Assembly (NCBI RefSeq): GCF_016907275.1
Contig: NZ_JAFBBP010000001.1
Location: 6,934,001 to 6,998,000 of the forward strand
DNA length: 64,000 nucleotides
From: Micromonospora luteifusca
GTDB taxonomy: Bacteria; Actinomycetota; Actinomycetes; Mycobacteriales; Micromonosporaceae
Direction: 5' to 3'
The notes below the pieces were generated by a model, which was not told the DNA's origin, ran no database searches, and was given only the letters and a program-made list of their open reading frames with translations. The translations under genes and the position numbers were made by a program. Positions within the stretch are counted from its first letter, which is position 1; every line of letters begins with the position of its first letter. Shown here piece by piece: positions 36,082-44,068 of the stretch.

Positions 36082-36771
36082 TCAGCGGGCCTCGCGTAGC
36101 TCCGCCAACCGGGCCTCGATCTCGGCCAGCTCGGCCCGCAACTTCTCGGCCTGCTGCTCCGCCTCAGCCCGCTCGGTGCCGAGGATCTGCTCCACCGCCT
36201 CCTGCACACCGGGCACGTCGACCAGCGCGACCATCTTCAACGCCTCGGCCGGCTTCACCACGTACGGCTTCGCGAGGGCCTTGCTGCCCTGCTGCGCGGC
36301 GACGGTCCACTCACCGTCGGCGTACGCCAACGTGACAGTGAGCCCCGCCGGGCCCTTCGGCTTGACGGCCTTGACCGCCCGCCGCGCCGGCGGCTTCTCC
36401 GTCTGCTGCTCCACCTTTGGCTCCTCCTGTCGCTGCGCGGGCACCCGCGGCGTGTCCAACACGAACTCCGGCGCGGGCACCGCGGGTGACTCCTGCGGCT
36501 CCGGCTCCGGTTTCGGCTCCACCACCCGACGACCGGCGCCCTTGGGCGCCACGGCCAGGTCGGCGGGGGAGAACGGCAACTCGTCGCGGCCGAAGCGCAC
36601 CACCACGAACTCGTCGGACGCCTCGGGGTCGGTCAGCTCGATCACCTGGCCGACCTGACCGGCGATCTGCCCCGCCGATGCGGTGAACACCACCCGCGGC
36701 TTACGCCCCGCTGCCAACGCCTCCCGGATGCTCTGCACGTCGCTAGTGGACAAACCCTGGCCGGCATCCAT
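36082..36771 (-). CDS. Conserved hypothetical protein with coiled-coil C-terminus
   Basis: 229 residues of three parts. An N-terminal domain (about 1-80; SDVQSIREALAAGRKPRVVF...DEFVVVRFGRDELPFSP) resembles a small beta-barrel. A Pro/Glu-rich linker spans about 85-130. The C-terminal part has YADGEWTVAAQQGSKALAKP and ends in a heptad-like coiled coil (AEAEQQAEKLRAELAEIEAR). I do not recognise a named family. ATG 36771 has AGAGGG six bases upstream. Confidence 0.7.
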   Translation of the reverse strand: MDAGQGLSTSDVQSIREALAAGRKPRVVFTASAGQIAGQVGQVIELTDPEASDEFVVVRFGRDELPFSPADLAVAPKGAGRRVVEPKPEPEPQESPAVPAPEFVLDTPRVPAQRQEEPKVEQQTEKPPARRAVKAVKPKGPAGLTVTLAYADGEWTVAAQQGSKALAKPYVVKPAEALKMVALVDVPGVQEAVEQILGTERAEAEQQAEKLRAELAEIEARLAELREAR

Positions 36772-36854
36772 CACAACCCTCTTCCGTACACCTGTTTGAT
36801 TGCTGTCTTGATATCAGCCGGCTGCGACACCCGTCGCAGAGGGCTCGTGCCCCC

Positions 36855-37316
36855 TCAGCCGCCCAGCGCCCGCAGCGCCCGGTCCGCGTGGTCGTTCATG
36901 CTGACCTCACTGTGGATCACCTCGATGACCCGCCGGTCCGTGCCGATCACGAAGGTCATCCGCTTCATGCTCAACGGCCCCAACGGCACCCGCCGCTTGA
37001 CCCCGAGCTGCTGCGCCACCACGCCGTCGGCATCCGACAGCAGCGGATAGTCGAAACCGTGCAGCTTGGAGAACTCCGCCTGCTTCGCCACCGGGTCGCG
37101 GCTGATGCCCACCCGCGACGCGCCCAGCGCCGTGAACTCCGCGGCGAGGTCCCGGAAGTGGCAGCTCTCGGCCGTGCACCCCCGGGTCATCGCCGCCGGG
37201 TAGAAGAACAGCACCACCGGCCCCGCCGCCAGGAACTCGGACAGTCGCCGCGGCGTGCCCGTCTCATCCGGCAGCTCGAAATCCTCGACCACGTCGCCGA
37301 CACCCACACCCGCCAC
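36855..37316 (-). CDS. bcp: Peroxiredoxin, BCP/PrxQ type
   Basis: 153 residues, thioredoxin fold. The peroxidatic Cys is in AMTRGCTAESCHFRD (about 42-56), with a second Cys five residues later as in PrxQ proteins that resolve within the same helix. PLLSDADGVVAQQLGVKRR is the conserved mid-region. It reduces hydroperoxides using thioredoxin. No dedicated reductase is adjacent. Confidence 0.92.
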   Translation of the reverse strand: MAGVGVGDVVEDFELPDETGTPRRLSEFLAAGPVVLFFYPAAMTRGCTAESCHFRDLAAEFTALGASRVGISRDPVAKQAEFSKLHGFDYPLLSDADGVVAQQLGVKRRVPLGPLSMKRMTFVIGTDRRVIEVIHSEVSMNDHADRALRALGG

Positions 37317-37361
37317 CGCGCACCTCCGTTGTCCGATCGAACGCGCGGTGAGCGTAAGCGA

Positions 37362-38195
37362 TCACACCCAGAGAGCGGCCACCTCGTCCACCACCGCCGT
37401 GGCCTGGGCCCGCCCGGCCCGAGCCGCGCCCGCGCGCCGGGCCGGATCCAGCACGTTGCGGCCGATCGCCGTACGCGCCGCCGCGTCGGGCGTCACCACC
37501 GCCACCCGCGATCCGGCGGCCCGCAACCCCGCCACCTGCGCCGACAACCGGGGCATCGGCCCGAACGCCGCCGACGTCGGCGCGATCACCAGCACTCGTT
37601 GCGCGCCCGCCGCCAGGTCCGCGTTCACCGACGAGCGCATCCCCCCGTCGACGTAGCGGCGCGCCCCGACCGTCACCGGCGGCCACACGCCCGGCACCGC
37701 GCAACTGGCCCCCACCGCGTCCACCAGGGACACCTCGCCGTCACGGTCGAACACCACGAACTCGCCGGTGGCAGCGTCCACCGCCGTGACCAGCAGCCGC
37801 CGCTCCGGCCAGTCCCGGGCCGGCAGCCGGGCCTCGATCACCGTGCGTCGCGATGCCTCCGACTGGGTACGCGCCGCGAGCGCCATCGCCCCGATCCGGG
37901 CCCGTGAACGCGCCGCGTCCCGGGTACGCCCACCGGCCCACACCAGCCGCGCCAGCGTCAGGAAGCCCAGCCGTGCCGCCAACTCGCTCGACGGTGGCAC
38001 AAGTTCCTCCTCGTAGAACCGCTCGACGGGCAACCCGGAACACACCTGCGCGCCGACGACCGAACCCGCCGACGTGCCCACCACCAGGTCCGCCTCGGTG
38101 ACCGGCACGCCCCGCTCGATGAGCCCCGCCAGCAGCCCCAGCTCCCAGGCCACACCGGTCACCCCGCCACCACCGAGCACCAACGCCCTGTGCAT
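37362..38195 (-). CDS. Patatin-like phospholipase (RssA/NTE type)
   Basis: 277 residues. Oxyanion motif LGGGGVTG (about 7-14), nucleophile GTSAG (about 40-44, Ser42) and the dyad aspartate in YVDGGMRSSVNADL (about 178-191) are all present. It is probably an intracellular lipid acyl hydrolase. Its ATG is only 17 bp from the stop of the upstream tnpB, and AAGGA in that gap serves as SD, so it may now be read from the transposon transcript. Confidence 0.9.
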   Translation of the reverse strand: MHRALVLGGGGVTGVAWELGLLAGLIERGVPVTEADLVVGTSAGSVVGAQVCSGLPVERFYEEELVPPSSELAARLGFLTLARLVWAGGRTRDAARSRARIGAMALAARTQSEASRRTVIEARLPARDWPERRLLVTAVDAATGEFVVFDRDGEVSLVDAVGASCAVPGVWPPVTVGARRYVDGGMRSSVNADLAAGAQRVLVIAPTSAAFGPMPRLSAQVAGLRAAGSRVAVVTPDAAARTAIGRNVLDPARRAGAARAGRAQATAVVDEVAALWV

Positions 38196-38212
38196 GTGAC
38201 TCTGCTTCCTTG

Positions 38213-39619
38213 TTATCGCTCATTTCTGAGCGCTTCGGATGATTCGCTCTCCGCCCGGCGGGCCGGGCTGGAGTCCGGGAGCGGCAGTCTGCTCCGGTGG
38301 CGATCGGCCCGCGCCTGCACGATCTGCTTCACCACGAGGTACGGGGTGTGCAGGGTGATGTCGGGATCACCATGTCGTCGCAGGACGTTGATCGCGGCGT
38401 TCACGTCGGCCTGCCACACCACCCCGCACGAGGTGCAGTGAAGCCGGTCCCCGGCGCGGCGGCCGAGGCAGCCGCAGCGGTGACAGACTTGTGAGGTGTA
38501 GGCGGCGTTGACGTGCACGAGCACAGAACCTCTGCGCTCCGACACATTCTTCAGCGCCCGCGCGGTGACTCCCTTGGTCCACGCGGCGAGACGGCGATTA
38601 GTGTTCCTGCCGAGCGATTTGCGCCCGGTGAACGTCTTGGTCAGGTCTTCGGCCACCACGACGCCAGCCTTGTCCACCACCTGGTGCACGGCGGTGAAGA
38701 TCTCCGTGCGCACCCGCGCCTGGTGACAACCGGCCTGCCGGTCACGCTTAATCGCGCCCAGGTTGTTGCGGGCAATACGGTCAGCTTTGGCGTGGTTGCC
38801 ACGCTGAGCGGCGGTGTTGGCGACTGACCGCAATTTCGCACGGTGGCGGTTTCGTTCCTTGAGGCGGTCGGACTCTGTGGTCAACAGGTGACCGAGACCT
38901 TCGCCGTGGTAGTCGCCGTCGGAGTCGGTCAGCGTCTCCGTGTAGCCCTTGTCCACGCCGATCGTCGCCTCACCACACGGCCGCTGCGAGGTCTTCATCG
39001 TGGCGGCGTCGATCTGATAGTGGATCTCCACCCGGTCGCCGCGCAGGATCAGCCGCAAGGTGCCTGTCGGGGCGACGATGGTGTTCAGCGGGATGCGGAC
39101 CAGTTGCCGTCGCACGAGGCCGGGTACGGCCAGCCACAACCGCCCACGTGAGTCGACACGCGTGTTGTGCTGGTCAGCGCGCACCACGATCTGATTGCGG
39201 GTGCGGTTGTGCCCCCGCCGCCAGCGCGAGCGCATCAACCGCGACAGATACGGGTCCTCCGCCCACCGATCAGCTTTGAGTAGACCGAACAGCCGCCTAC
39301 GCTCGGCAGGGTCGCTGGTATGGCGTCGGATGGCTTTGCGCGCCGGCACCTTCGCGGCTTCGAAGGTCGCCGTGATGTCGGCCATCGCGTCGCGGACGGT
39401 CTCCTTCCACGCGTTGGCCAGCACCCCGAACTGGCGGTGGGTGCCTTCGGCCAGCCAGCGGTCGCGGACCTGCCGGTCGGTGAGCCAAGCACCGCCAACC
39501 GAGGCGTAGCGCTGCCACACCTCGGAGCGCACCCGCCCCAGCCGCCGAGCCTGCTCAACGAGCGCGGCGTACTTGCCAGCGTTGAGCCGGTGTGAGTAGG
39601 CGATCCGGGTCGTCTTCAC
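38213..39619 (-). CDS. tnpB: RNA-guided endonuclease TnpB, IS607-like element
   Basis: 468 residues. RuvC residues are intact: Asp223 in IGVDKGYTET, Glu324 in VVAEDLTKTF and Asp405 in WQADVNAAINVL. The zinc finger has Cys379, Cys382, Cys395 and Cys398. TnpB cleaves DNA guided by an omega-RNA that overlaps the 3' end of its gene. The start is GTG 39619, which overlaps the stop of the remnant tnpA (GTGA), as in intact IS607 elements. The gene has about 45 C-terminal residues past the last motif. With no working transposase, its activity would only make or retain copies through repair. Confidence 0.93.
   Translation of the reverse strand: MKTTRIAYSHRLNAGKYAALVEQARRLGRVRSEVWQRYASVGGAWLTDRQVRDRWLAEGTHRQFGVLANAWKETVRDAMADITATFEAAKVPARKAIRRHTSDPAERRRLFGLLKADRWAEDPYLSRLMRSRWRRGHNRTRNQIVVRADQHNTRVDSRGRLWLAVPGLVRRQLVRIPLNTIVAPTGTLRLILRGDRVEIHYQIDAATMKTSQRPCGEATIGVDKGYTETLTDSDGDYHGEGLGHLLTTESDRLKERNRHRAKLRSVANTAAQRGNHAKADRIARNNLGAIKRDRQAGCHQARVRTEIFTAVHQVVDKAGVVVAEDLTKTFTGRKSLGRNTNRRLAAWTKGVTARALKNVSERRGSVLVHVNAAYTSQVCHRCGCLGRRAGDRLHCTSCGVVWQADVNAAINVLRRHGDPDITLHTPYLVVKQIVQARADRHRSRLPLPDSSPARRAESESSEALRNER
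38217..38232. other. Hairpin at the tnpB 3' end
   Basis: CGCTCA (38217-38222) pairs with TGAGCG (38227-38232). It overlaps the last codons of tnpB, where IS607/IS605 ends and the omega-RNA scaffold usually lie. Confidence 0.45.
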
Positions 39620-39836
39620 GCCGGATCCTCGGTCAGGTCCATTGAGGTGAGCTGCTTCTCGTGGCGGCATACTTCATACGGGCGGCGGGAGGAGGTCTGC
39701 ACGATCGCCAGTAGGTCCTGCACCAACCTTTACTGGAACGGATGACGATCGTGACTCCCGCCTTCCACCGCCGGATGGTCGACGTCAACCGCCTCACCCG
39801 GTTGGTGAGCTCCCCGATCCGGTAAACGCTAATCAT
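39616..39836 (-). pseudogene. tnpA: Decayed IS607-type TnpA (serine recombinase) remnant
   Basis: Two pieces remain. The N-terminal MerR-like HTH, MISVYRIGELTNRV then STIRRWKAG, begins at ATG 39836. After about 35 residues the frame is lost, and the C-terminal tail LVQDLLAIVQTSSRRPYEVC continues in another frame from 39726 to the TGA at 39616-39618. The roughly 120-residue serine-recombinase catalytic domain in between is missing. The stop still overlaps the tnpB GTG, preserving the original junction. The element can no longer move by itself. Confidence 0.75.
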
Positions 39837-39972
39837 TAGGCCCACATGTAGCCACTTCCGGTCAAGAAATCAACCCCTAGAGTCGCTGCTCCTCTCGACG
39901 ACCGACCCGCGCCGGTCACGGTAGCGTCGGCGCGACCCGTACGCAGCAGTGGACGACTCCAGGGAGGGCGCT

Positions 39973-40701
39973 ATGGCACCCGTCACCGTCATCACCGGCG
40001 GCGGTCGCGGCATCGGTGCGGCCACCGCCCGCCGCCTCGCCGGGGCCGGGCATCACGTCGCCCTGTGCTACCGCCGTGACGATGCCGCCGCCGCTGCCGT
40101 CCTGGCCGACCTGCGTGCCGCGGGCGCACAGGCCATCGCGGTACGCGCCGACACCACCGACCCCCACCAGGTCGCCGAGTTGTTCGACGCTGCCACGCAG
40201 CTCGGCCCGCTCACCGGCCTGGTCAACAACGCCGGTGTCACCAGCCTCATCGGGCCCTTCACCGAGCTGCGCGTCGAGGACCTGCGCCGGGTCGTCGACG
40301 TCAACTTCGTCGGTTACGTCCTCTGCGCCCAGCAGGCCGCCCGTCGGCTGAGCGACGGCGGCGCGATCGTCAACGTCTCGTCGGCCGCCGCGACTCTCGG
40401 CAGCCCCGGGGAGTACGTGCACTATGCGGCGGTGAAGGCCGCCACCGACACCCTGACCGTGGGTCTGGCCAAGGAGCTCGCCCCAAGGGGCATCCGGGTC
40501 AACGCCGTCGCACCGGGCCTCGTGCGCACCGACATCCACGCCGACTCCGGCGTACCCGATCGCGCCGACACCGCTGTCGGTCGCATCCCGCTGGGCCGTG
40601 CCGGCGAACCCGACGAGATCGCCGCCGCCATCGCCTGGCTGCTCGGCCCGGATGCCTCGTACGCCACCGGGACGGTGCTGCGTGTCTCCGGCGGTTTGTG
40701 A
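39973..40701 (+). CDS. SDR, 3-oxoacyl-ACP reductase-like (FabG family)
   Basis: 242 residues. TGGGRGIG (about 8-15), NNAG near 88, catalytic Ser in VNVSSAAATLG, YAAVK (YxxxK, about 153-157) and the C-terminal PLGRAGEPDEIAAAIAWL typical of FabG-like enzymes. ATG 39973 with GGGAGGG SD; the earlier GTG at 39949 adds residues not seen in the family. No fatty-acid genes are adjacent, so the substrate is open. Confidence 0.92.
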   Translation: MAPVTVITGGGRGIGAATARRLAGAGHHVALCYRRDDAAAAAVLADLRAAGAQAIAVRADTTDPHQVAELFDAATQLGPLTGLVNNAGVTSLIGPFTELRVEDLRRVVDVNFVGYVLCAQQAARRLSDGGAIVNVSSAAATLGSPGEYVHYAAVKAATDTLTVGLAKELAPRGIRVNAVAPGLVRTDIHADSGVPDRADTAVGRIPLGRAGEPDEIAAAIAWLLGPDASYATGTVLRVSGGL

Positions 40702-40739
40702 GCGGGGTGCCGCGCCGGGCGCGGCACCCCGTCCGCGCC

Positions 40740-40865
40740 TCAGTTGGTGAACAGTTTCGCTGCCGTGACCAGCGTCTGCGCCACCCCGTAGCCGAGCAGC
40801 GCCGCCACCACCAACCAGGAGATCCACAACCGGGCCTGCTGCCCGTGTCGGCTGTCGTCGCTCAT
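40740..40865 (-). CDS. 41-residue membrane protein, MFS small subunit type
   Basis: 41 residues: a short polar head (MSDDSRHGQQARLW) and one TM helix (ISWLVVAALLGYGVAQTLVTA) with a basic/polar end. ATG 40865 overlaps the stop of the OFA transporter (ATGA). Small partners of this kind follow OxlT-like transporters in many genomes and are labelled MFS small subunit, as I recall. It probably stabilises the transporter. Confidence 0.8.
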   Translation of the reverse strand: MSDDSRHGQQARLWISWLVVAALLGYGVAQTLVTAAKLFTN

Positions 40866-42274
40866 CGCGTGCCGCTCCTCTCCGCCGTCGCGTCCTCGTC
40901 CACGCTCTGCTCCGCCGGTGGCTCGTGGTAGCGCTGCGGCACCGGCCGCACCAGCAGGTTCGCCACGAAGCCCACGGCCAGCACACCCACCATCGTGAAC
41001 AGCGCCGGCCGGTAGGCCGCGGCCGTCAACGTGCCCGGTTTGCCCTGCGCGTCGAGGAACCCGTTGACGATCAGCGGGCCCGCGATCCCCGCCGCCGACC
41101 AGGCGGTCAGCAGCCGGCCGTGGATCGCGCCGACCTGGAATGTGCCGAACAGGTCCCGCAGGTACGCCGGCACCGTGGCGAACCCGCCGCCGTAGAACGA
41201 CAGGATCACACAGGCCAGCAGCACGAACAGCGCCGTCGCGGTCTGTCCGACTAGGGCCAGTAGCGCGTACAGGACCATGCCGACGCCCAGGTACACCATG
41301 TAGATCGGCTTGCGGCCGATGACGTCCGAGGTGGACGACCACGCGAACCGGCCGGCCATGTTGAACAGTGACAGCAGACCCACGAAGCCGCCGGCCGCCG
41401 CGACGGTCACCGCCGAGGTGCCGTTGTCCCGGAAGAAGTCCTGGATCATCGGGCTGGCCTGTTCCAGGATGCCGATGCCGGCCGTGACGTTGCAGAACAG
41501 CACGACCCACAGCAGCCAGAAGGAACGGGTCTTCACCGCGTTCGCCGCCGACACGTTCGCCGTGGTGACCAGCGGTTTCGACGCGACACTGGCGGGGTCG
41601 AAGCCGGCCGGCCGCCAGCCCTGCGCCGGCACCCGCACGTTGGCCACCCCGAACATCATGATCACGAAGTAGCCCAGGCCGAGCGTCACGAACAGCCACA
41701 CCAGGGCGCTGCCCGACGCCGTCGAACCCGCGTTGGACGGGTCATAGCCGGGGTCGTAGAACGACAGCAGTTGCCGGGACAGGGGAGAGGCGACCATCGC
41801 CCCGCCGCCGAACCCCATGATCGCCAACCCGGTGGCCAGGCCCGGCCGGTCCGGGAACCACTTGATCAGGGTGGAGACGGGGGAGATGTAACCGATTCCC
41901 AGACCGATGCCGCCGAGCAGCCCGTAGCCCAGATACAGCAGCCACAGTTGCGTCGTGGCGATGCCGAGCGAGCCCACCAGGAAGCCCGCCGCCCAGAAGC
42001 AGGCGGAGACGAACATCGCCTTGCGCGGTCCGTTCGCCTCCACCCAGGTCCCGGCGATCGCGGCGGATAATCCCAGCATCACGATCGCGATGCTGAAGAT
42101 CACCCCGATCGCGGTCTGGCTGGTGTCGAAGTGGGCGATCAGCGAGTTCTTGTAGACGCTGGTCGCGTAGACCTGGCCGATGCAGAGGTGGATGGCCAAT
42201 GCCGCCGGGGGTATGAGCCACCGGCTGTAGCCGGGTGGCGCGACGGTGTGCCGACGATCGAGTGCGGAAAGCAT
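40862..42274 (-). CDS. OFA-family MFS transporter (oxalate/formate antiporter-like)
   Basis: 470 residues and 12 TM helices. The start is ATG 42274 with GGAGAGGAAG upstream; the longer reading to 42328 has no SD. Family features: AIHLCIGQVYATSVYKNSL in TM1, GLGIGYISPVSTLIKWFPDRPG (about 131-152) and MGFGGGAMVASPL. A central cytoplasmic loop of about 60 residues separates the halves. The substrate may be oxalate, formate or another carboxylate; no oxalate or formate genes are near. Coupled to a 41-residue partner. Confidence 0.9.
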   Translation of the reverse strand: MLSALDRRHTVAPPGYSRWLIPPAALAIHLCIGQVYATSVYKNSLIAHFDTSQTAIGVIFSIAIVMLGLSAAIAGTWVEANGPRKAMFVSACFWAAGFLVGSLGIATTQLWLLYLGYGLLGGIGLGIGYISPVSTLIKWFPDRPGLATGLAIMGFGGGAMVASPLSRQLLSFYDPGYDPSNAGSTASGSALVWLFVTLGLGYFVIMMFGVANVRVPAQGWRPAGFDPASVASKPLVTTANVSAANAVKTRSFWLLWVVLFCNVTAGIGILEQASPMIQDFFRDNGTSAVTVAAAGGFVGLLSLFNMAGRFAWSSTSDVIGRKPIYMVYLGVGMVLYALLALVGQTATALFVLLACVILSFYGGGFATVPAYLRDLFGTFQVGAIHGRLLTAWSAAGIAGPLIVNGFLDAQGKPGTLTAAAYRPALFTMVGVLAVGFVANLLVRPVPQRYHEPPAEQSVDEDATAERSGTR

Positions 42275-42402
42275 GCGCTGCTTCCTCTCCAATGCGGACG
42301 AGAAACGTCCCGCACAACGTGCCCACACAAGATGCGGTCGGCAAACCTCACCATCGCCGGACGGTAGCTGCGCTGAGCTGAGCGGTCAGTCAGCCCAAAA
42401 AA

Positions 42403-42480
42403 GATCGACTCCCGGTCGGCGACATGGGGGGTGTCCCCAGGCGCGGGACACCCCCCCATGTCGGCGATCCGGAATCGATC
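42403..42480. repeat. Palindromic intergenic element, copy 2
   Basis: The arms 42403-42437 and 42445-42480 form a long imperfect hairpin with core ACATGGGGGGTGTCCC. The outer end GATCGACTCC-N4-TCGGCGAC matches the ends of the element at 33628-33701, but the inner core differs. It lies between the OFA transporter and zwf and may also end zwf transcription. Confidence 0.75.
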
Positions 42481-42485
42481 AGCAG

Positions 42486-43865
42486 CTATCGCAGGTCCGG
42501 GGTGTGCCAGTCGCTGGCGAGCGTGTCCGCGTCCGCCGGACCCCAGGTGCCCTTCTCGTACGACTGCACCGCGGCCGGGAGATCCAGGATCGGCTCGACG
42601 ATGCGCCATTCCTGCTCGATCGTCTCCTCGCGCGCGAAGCGCAGGTGCTGACCATCCATCGCGTCGTCGAGCAGCCGCTCGTAGGCCTCCTGCCGGCGGC
42701 CGAGAGCCGCGCCGAAGTCGACGGACAGGTCCACCGGACGGCTGGTCACCTCGGCACCCGGGCTCTTCGCCTGGATCGACATCGTGATGCCGTCACCGCG
42801 GCCGAGCCGGAACCGCAGCAGGTTCGCGGGTGCCTCGGCCCCACCCTCGGCGGGGATGAGGGAACGCTGTGGCTGCTTGAACTCGACCACGACCTCGGTC
42901 GCCGTGCCCGGGAGGGACTTGCCGGTCCGCAGGTAGAAGGGCACGCCCGCCCAGCGGGGGGAGTCGACCGTCAACCGGGTGGCGACGAACGTCTCCGTGT
43001 TCGAGTCCGGCGTGACGCCGGGCTCGTCGCGGTAGCCGGCGTACTGCCCCCGGACGGTGGTCTGCGGCGAGAGTGGCTCGATCTGCCGCAGCACCGCGAC
43101 CTCCGCGGCGTTGAACGCGTCGGTGTCGTCGGCGACGGGCGCCTCCATCGCGATGAGCGCGACGACCTGCAGGATGTGGTTCTGCAGCACGTCCCGGGTG
43201 GCGCCCACCGTGTCGTAGAAGCCGGCGCGGCCCTGGGTGCCGAAACCCTCGGCGAGGGTGACCTGGATGTTGTCGATGTGCTCGTTGTTCCACAGCGGCT
43301 CGAACAGCCGGTTGGCGAACCGGAAGGCGTAGAGGCCCTCGACGGCTTCCTTGCCGAGGTAGTGGTCGATGCGGAACACCCGCTCCGCGTCGAAGGCCGC
43401 GCGCAGCGTGCGGTCCAGCTCGCGGGAGGACTCCAGGTCACGCCCGAACGGCTTCTCCACGATCACCCGGCCGCGGTCGGCGAGGCCGGCCGACGCGAGG
43501 CCCTCGACGACGGCACCGAACACCGCCGGAGGGATCGCCAGGTAGAAGACGGGCCGCTCGGCGTCCCGCAGGCGCTCAGCCAGCCGCTGGTAGGTGACCG
43601 GGTCCGCGTAGTCGCCGGAGATCATCGAAAGGTTGTCCGCCAGCCGGTCGAAGGTCTCGTCGTCGACCTCGTTGTTGGCTTCGGTGACCGACTTGCGGGC
43701 CGTGGTGACGAGCTGCTGATCATCCCAGGGGGAGCGGGCCACGCCGATCACCGGGACGTCGAGGCGCCCGCGCCGGGTCAGCTCGTACAGCGCCGGGAAC
43801 AGCTTCTTCGAGACGAGGTCCCCCGTGACGCCGAACAGCACTACCGCGTCTGAGCGCTTGTCCAT
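42486..43865 (-). CDS. zwf: Glucose-6-phosphate 1-dehydrogenase
   Basis: 459 residues. The nucleotide-binding segment is VVLFGVTGDLVSKKLFPALY (about 8-27), the substrate signature RIDHYLGKE (about 165-173) has the conserved His and Lys, and VIVEKPFG is near 133-140. It oxidises glucose-6-phosphate to 6-phosphogluconolactone. It stands alone here, without opcA, tal or pgl, so it is probably a second copy next to a canonical pentose-phosphate operon elsewhere; that is an inference. Confidence 0.95.
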   Translation of the reverse strand: MDKRSDAVVLFGVTGDLVSKKLFPALYELTRRGRLDVPVIGVARSPWDDQQLVTTARKSVTEANNEVDDETFDRLADNLSMISGDYADPVTYQRLAERLRDAERPVFYLAIPPAVFGAVVEGLASAGLADRGRVIVEKPFGRDLESSRELDRTLRAAFDAERVFRIDHYLGKEAVEGLYAFRFANRLFEPLWNNEHIDNIQVTLAEGFGTQGRAGFYDTVGATRDVLQNHILQVVALIAMEAPVADDTDAFNAAEVAVLRQIEPLSPQTTVRGQYAGYRDEPGVTPDSNTETFVATRLTVDSPRWAGVPFYLRTGKSLPGTATEVVVEFKQPQRSLIPAEGGAEAPANLLRFRLGRGDGITMSIQAKSPGAEVTSRPVDLSVDFGAALGRRQEAYERLLDDAMDGQHLRFAREETIEQEWRIVEPILDLPAAVQSYEKGTWGPADADTLASDWHTPDLR

Positions 43866-43990
43866 GGCACTTCCATTCGATCATCTGATCCTGATCTTCC
43901 GAACGGACAACGGTCCGGCCCGCTGCGAGAATTCCCCGTGAGCGGCGCGCGTGAGGTCGGCGACAGCGGCGACCTCCACGTTAAGGAAGG

Positions 43991-44020
43991 TTTACAGTTC
44001 GCGGGTGGCGCGATTAACGT
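43991..44020 (+). promoter_or_regulatory. Candidate promoter of the GH20 gene
   Basis: TTTACA (43991-43996), an 18-base spacer and TAACGT (44015-44020) lie about 50 bp before the ATG at 44069. The rest of 43866-44068 shows no gene. Confidence 0.45.
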
Positions 44021-44068
44021 ATGGGCCTGATCGAAACACGTCAATCACGACGAGGCCTGGAGGCGCCC

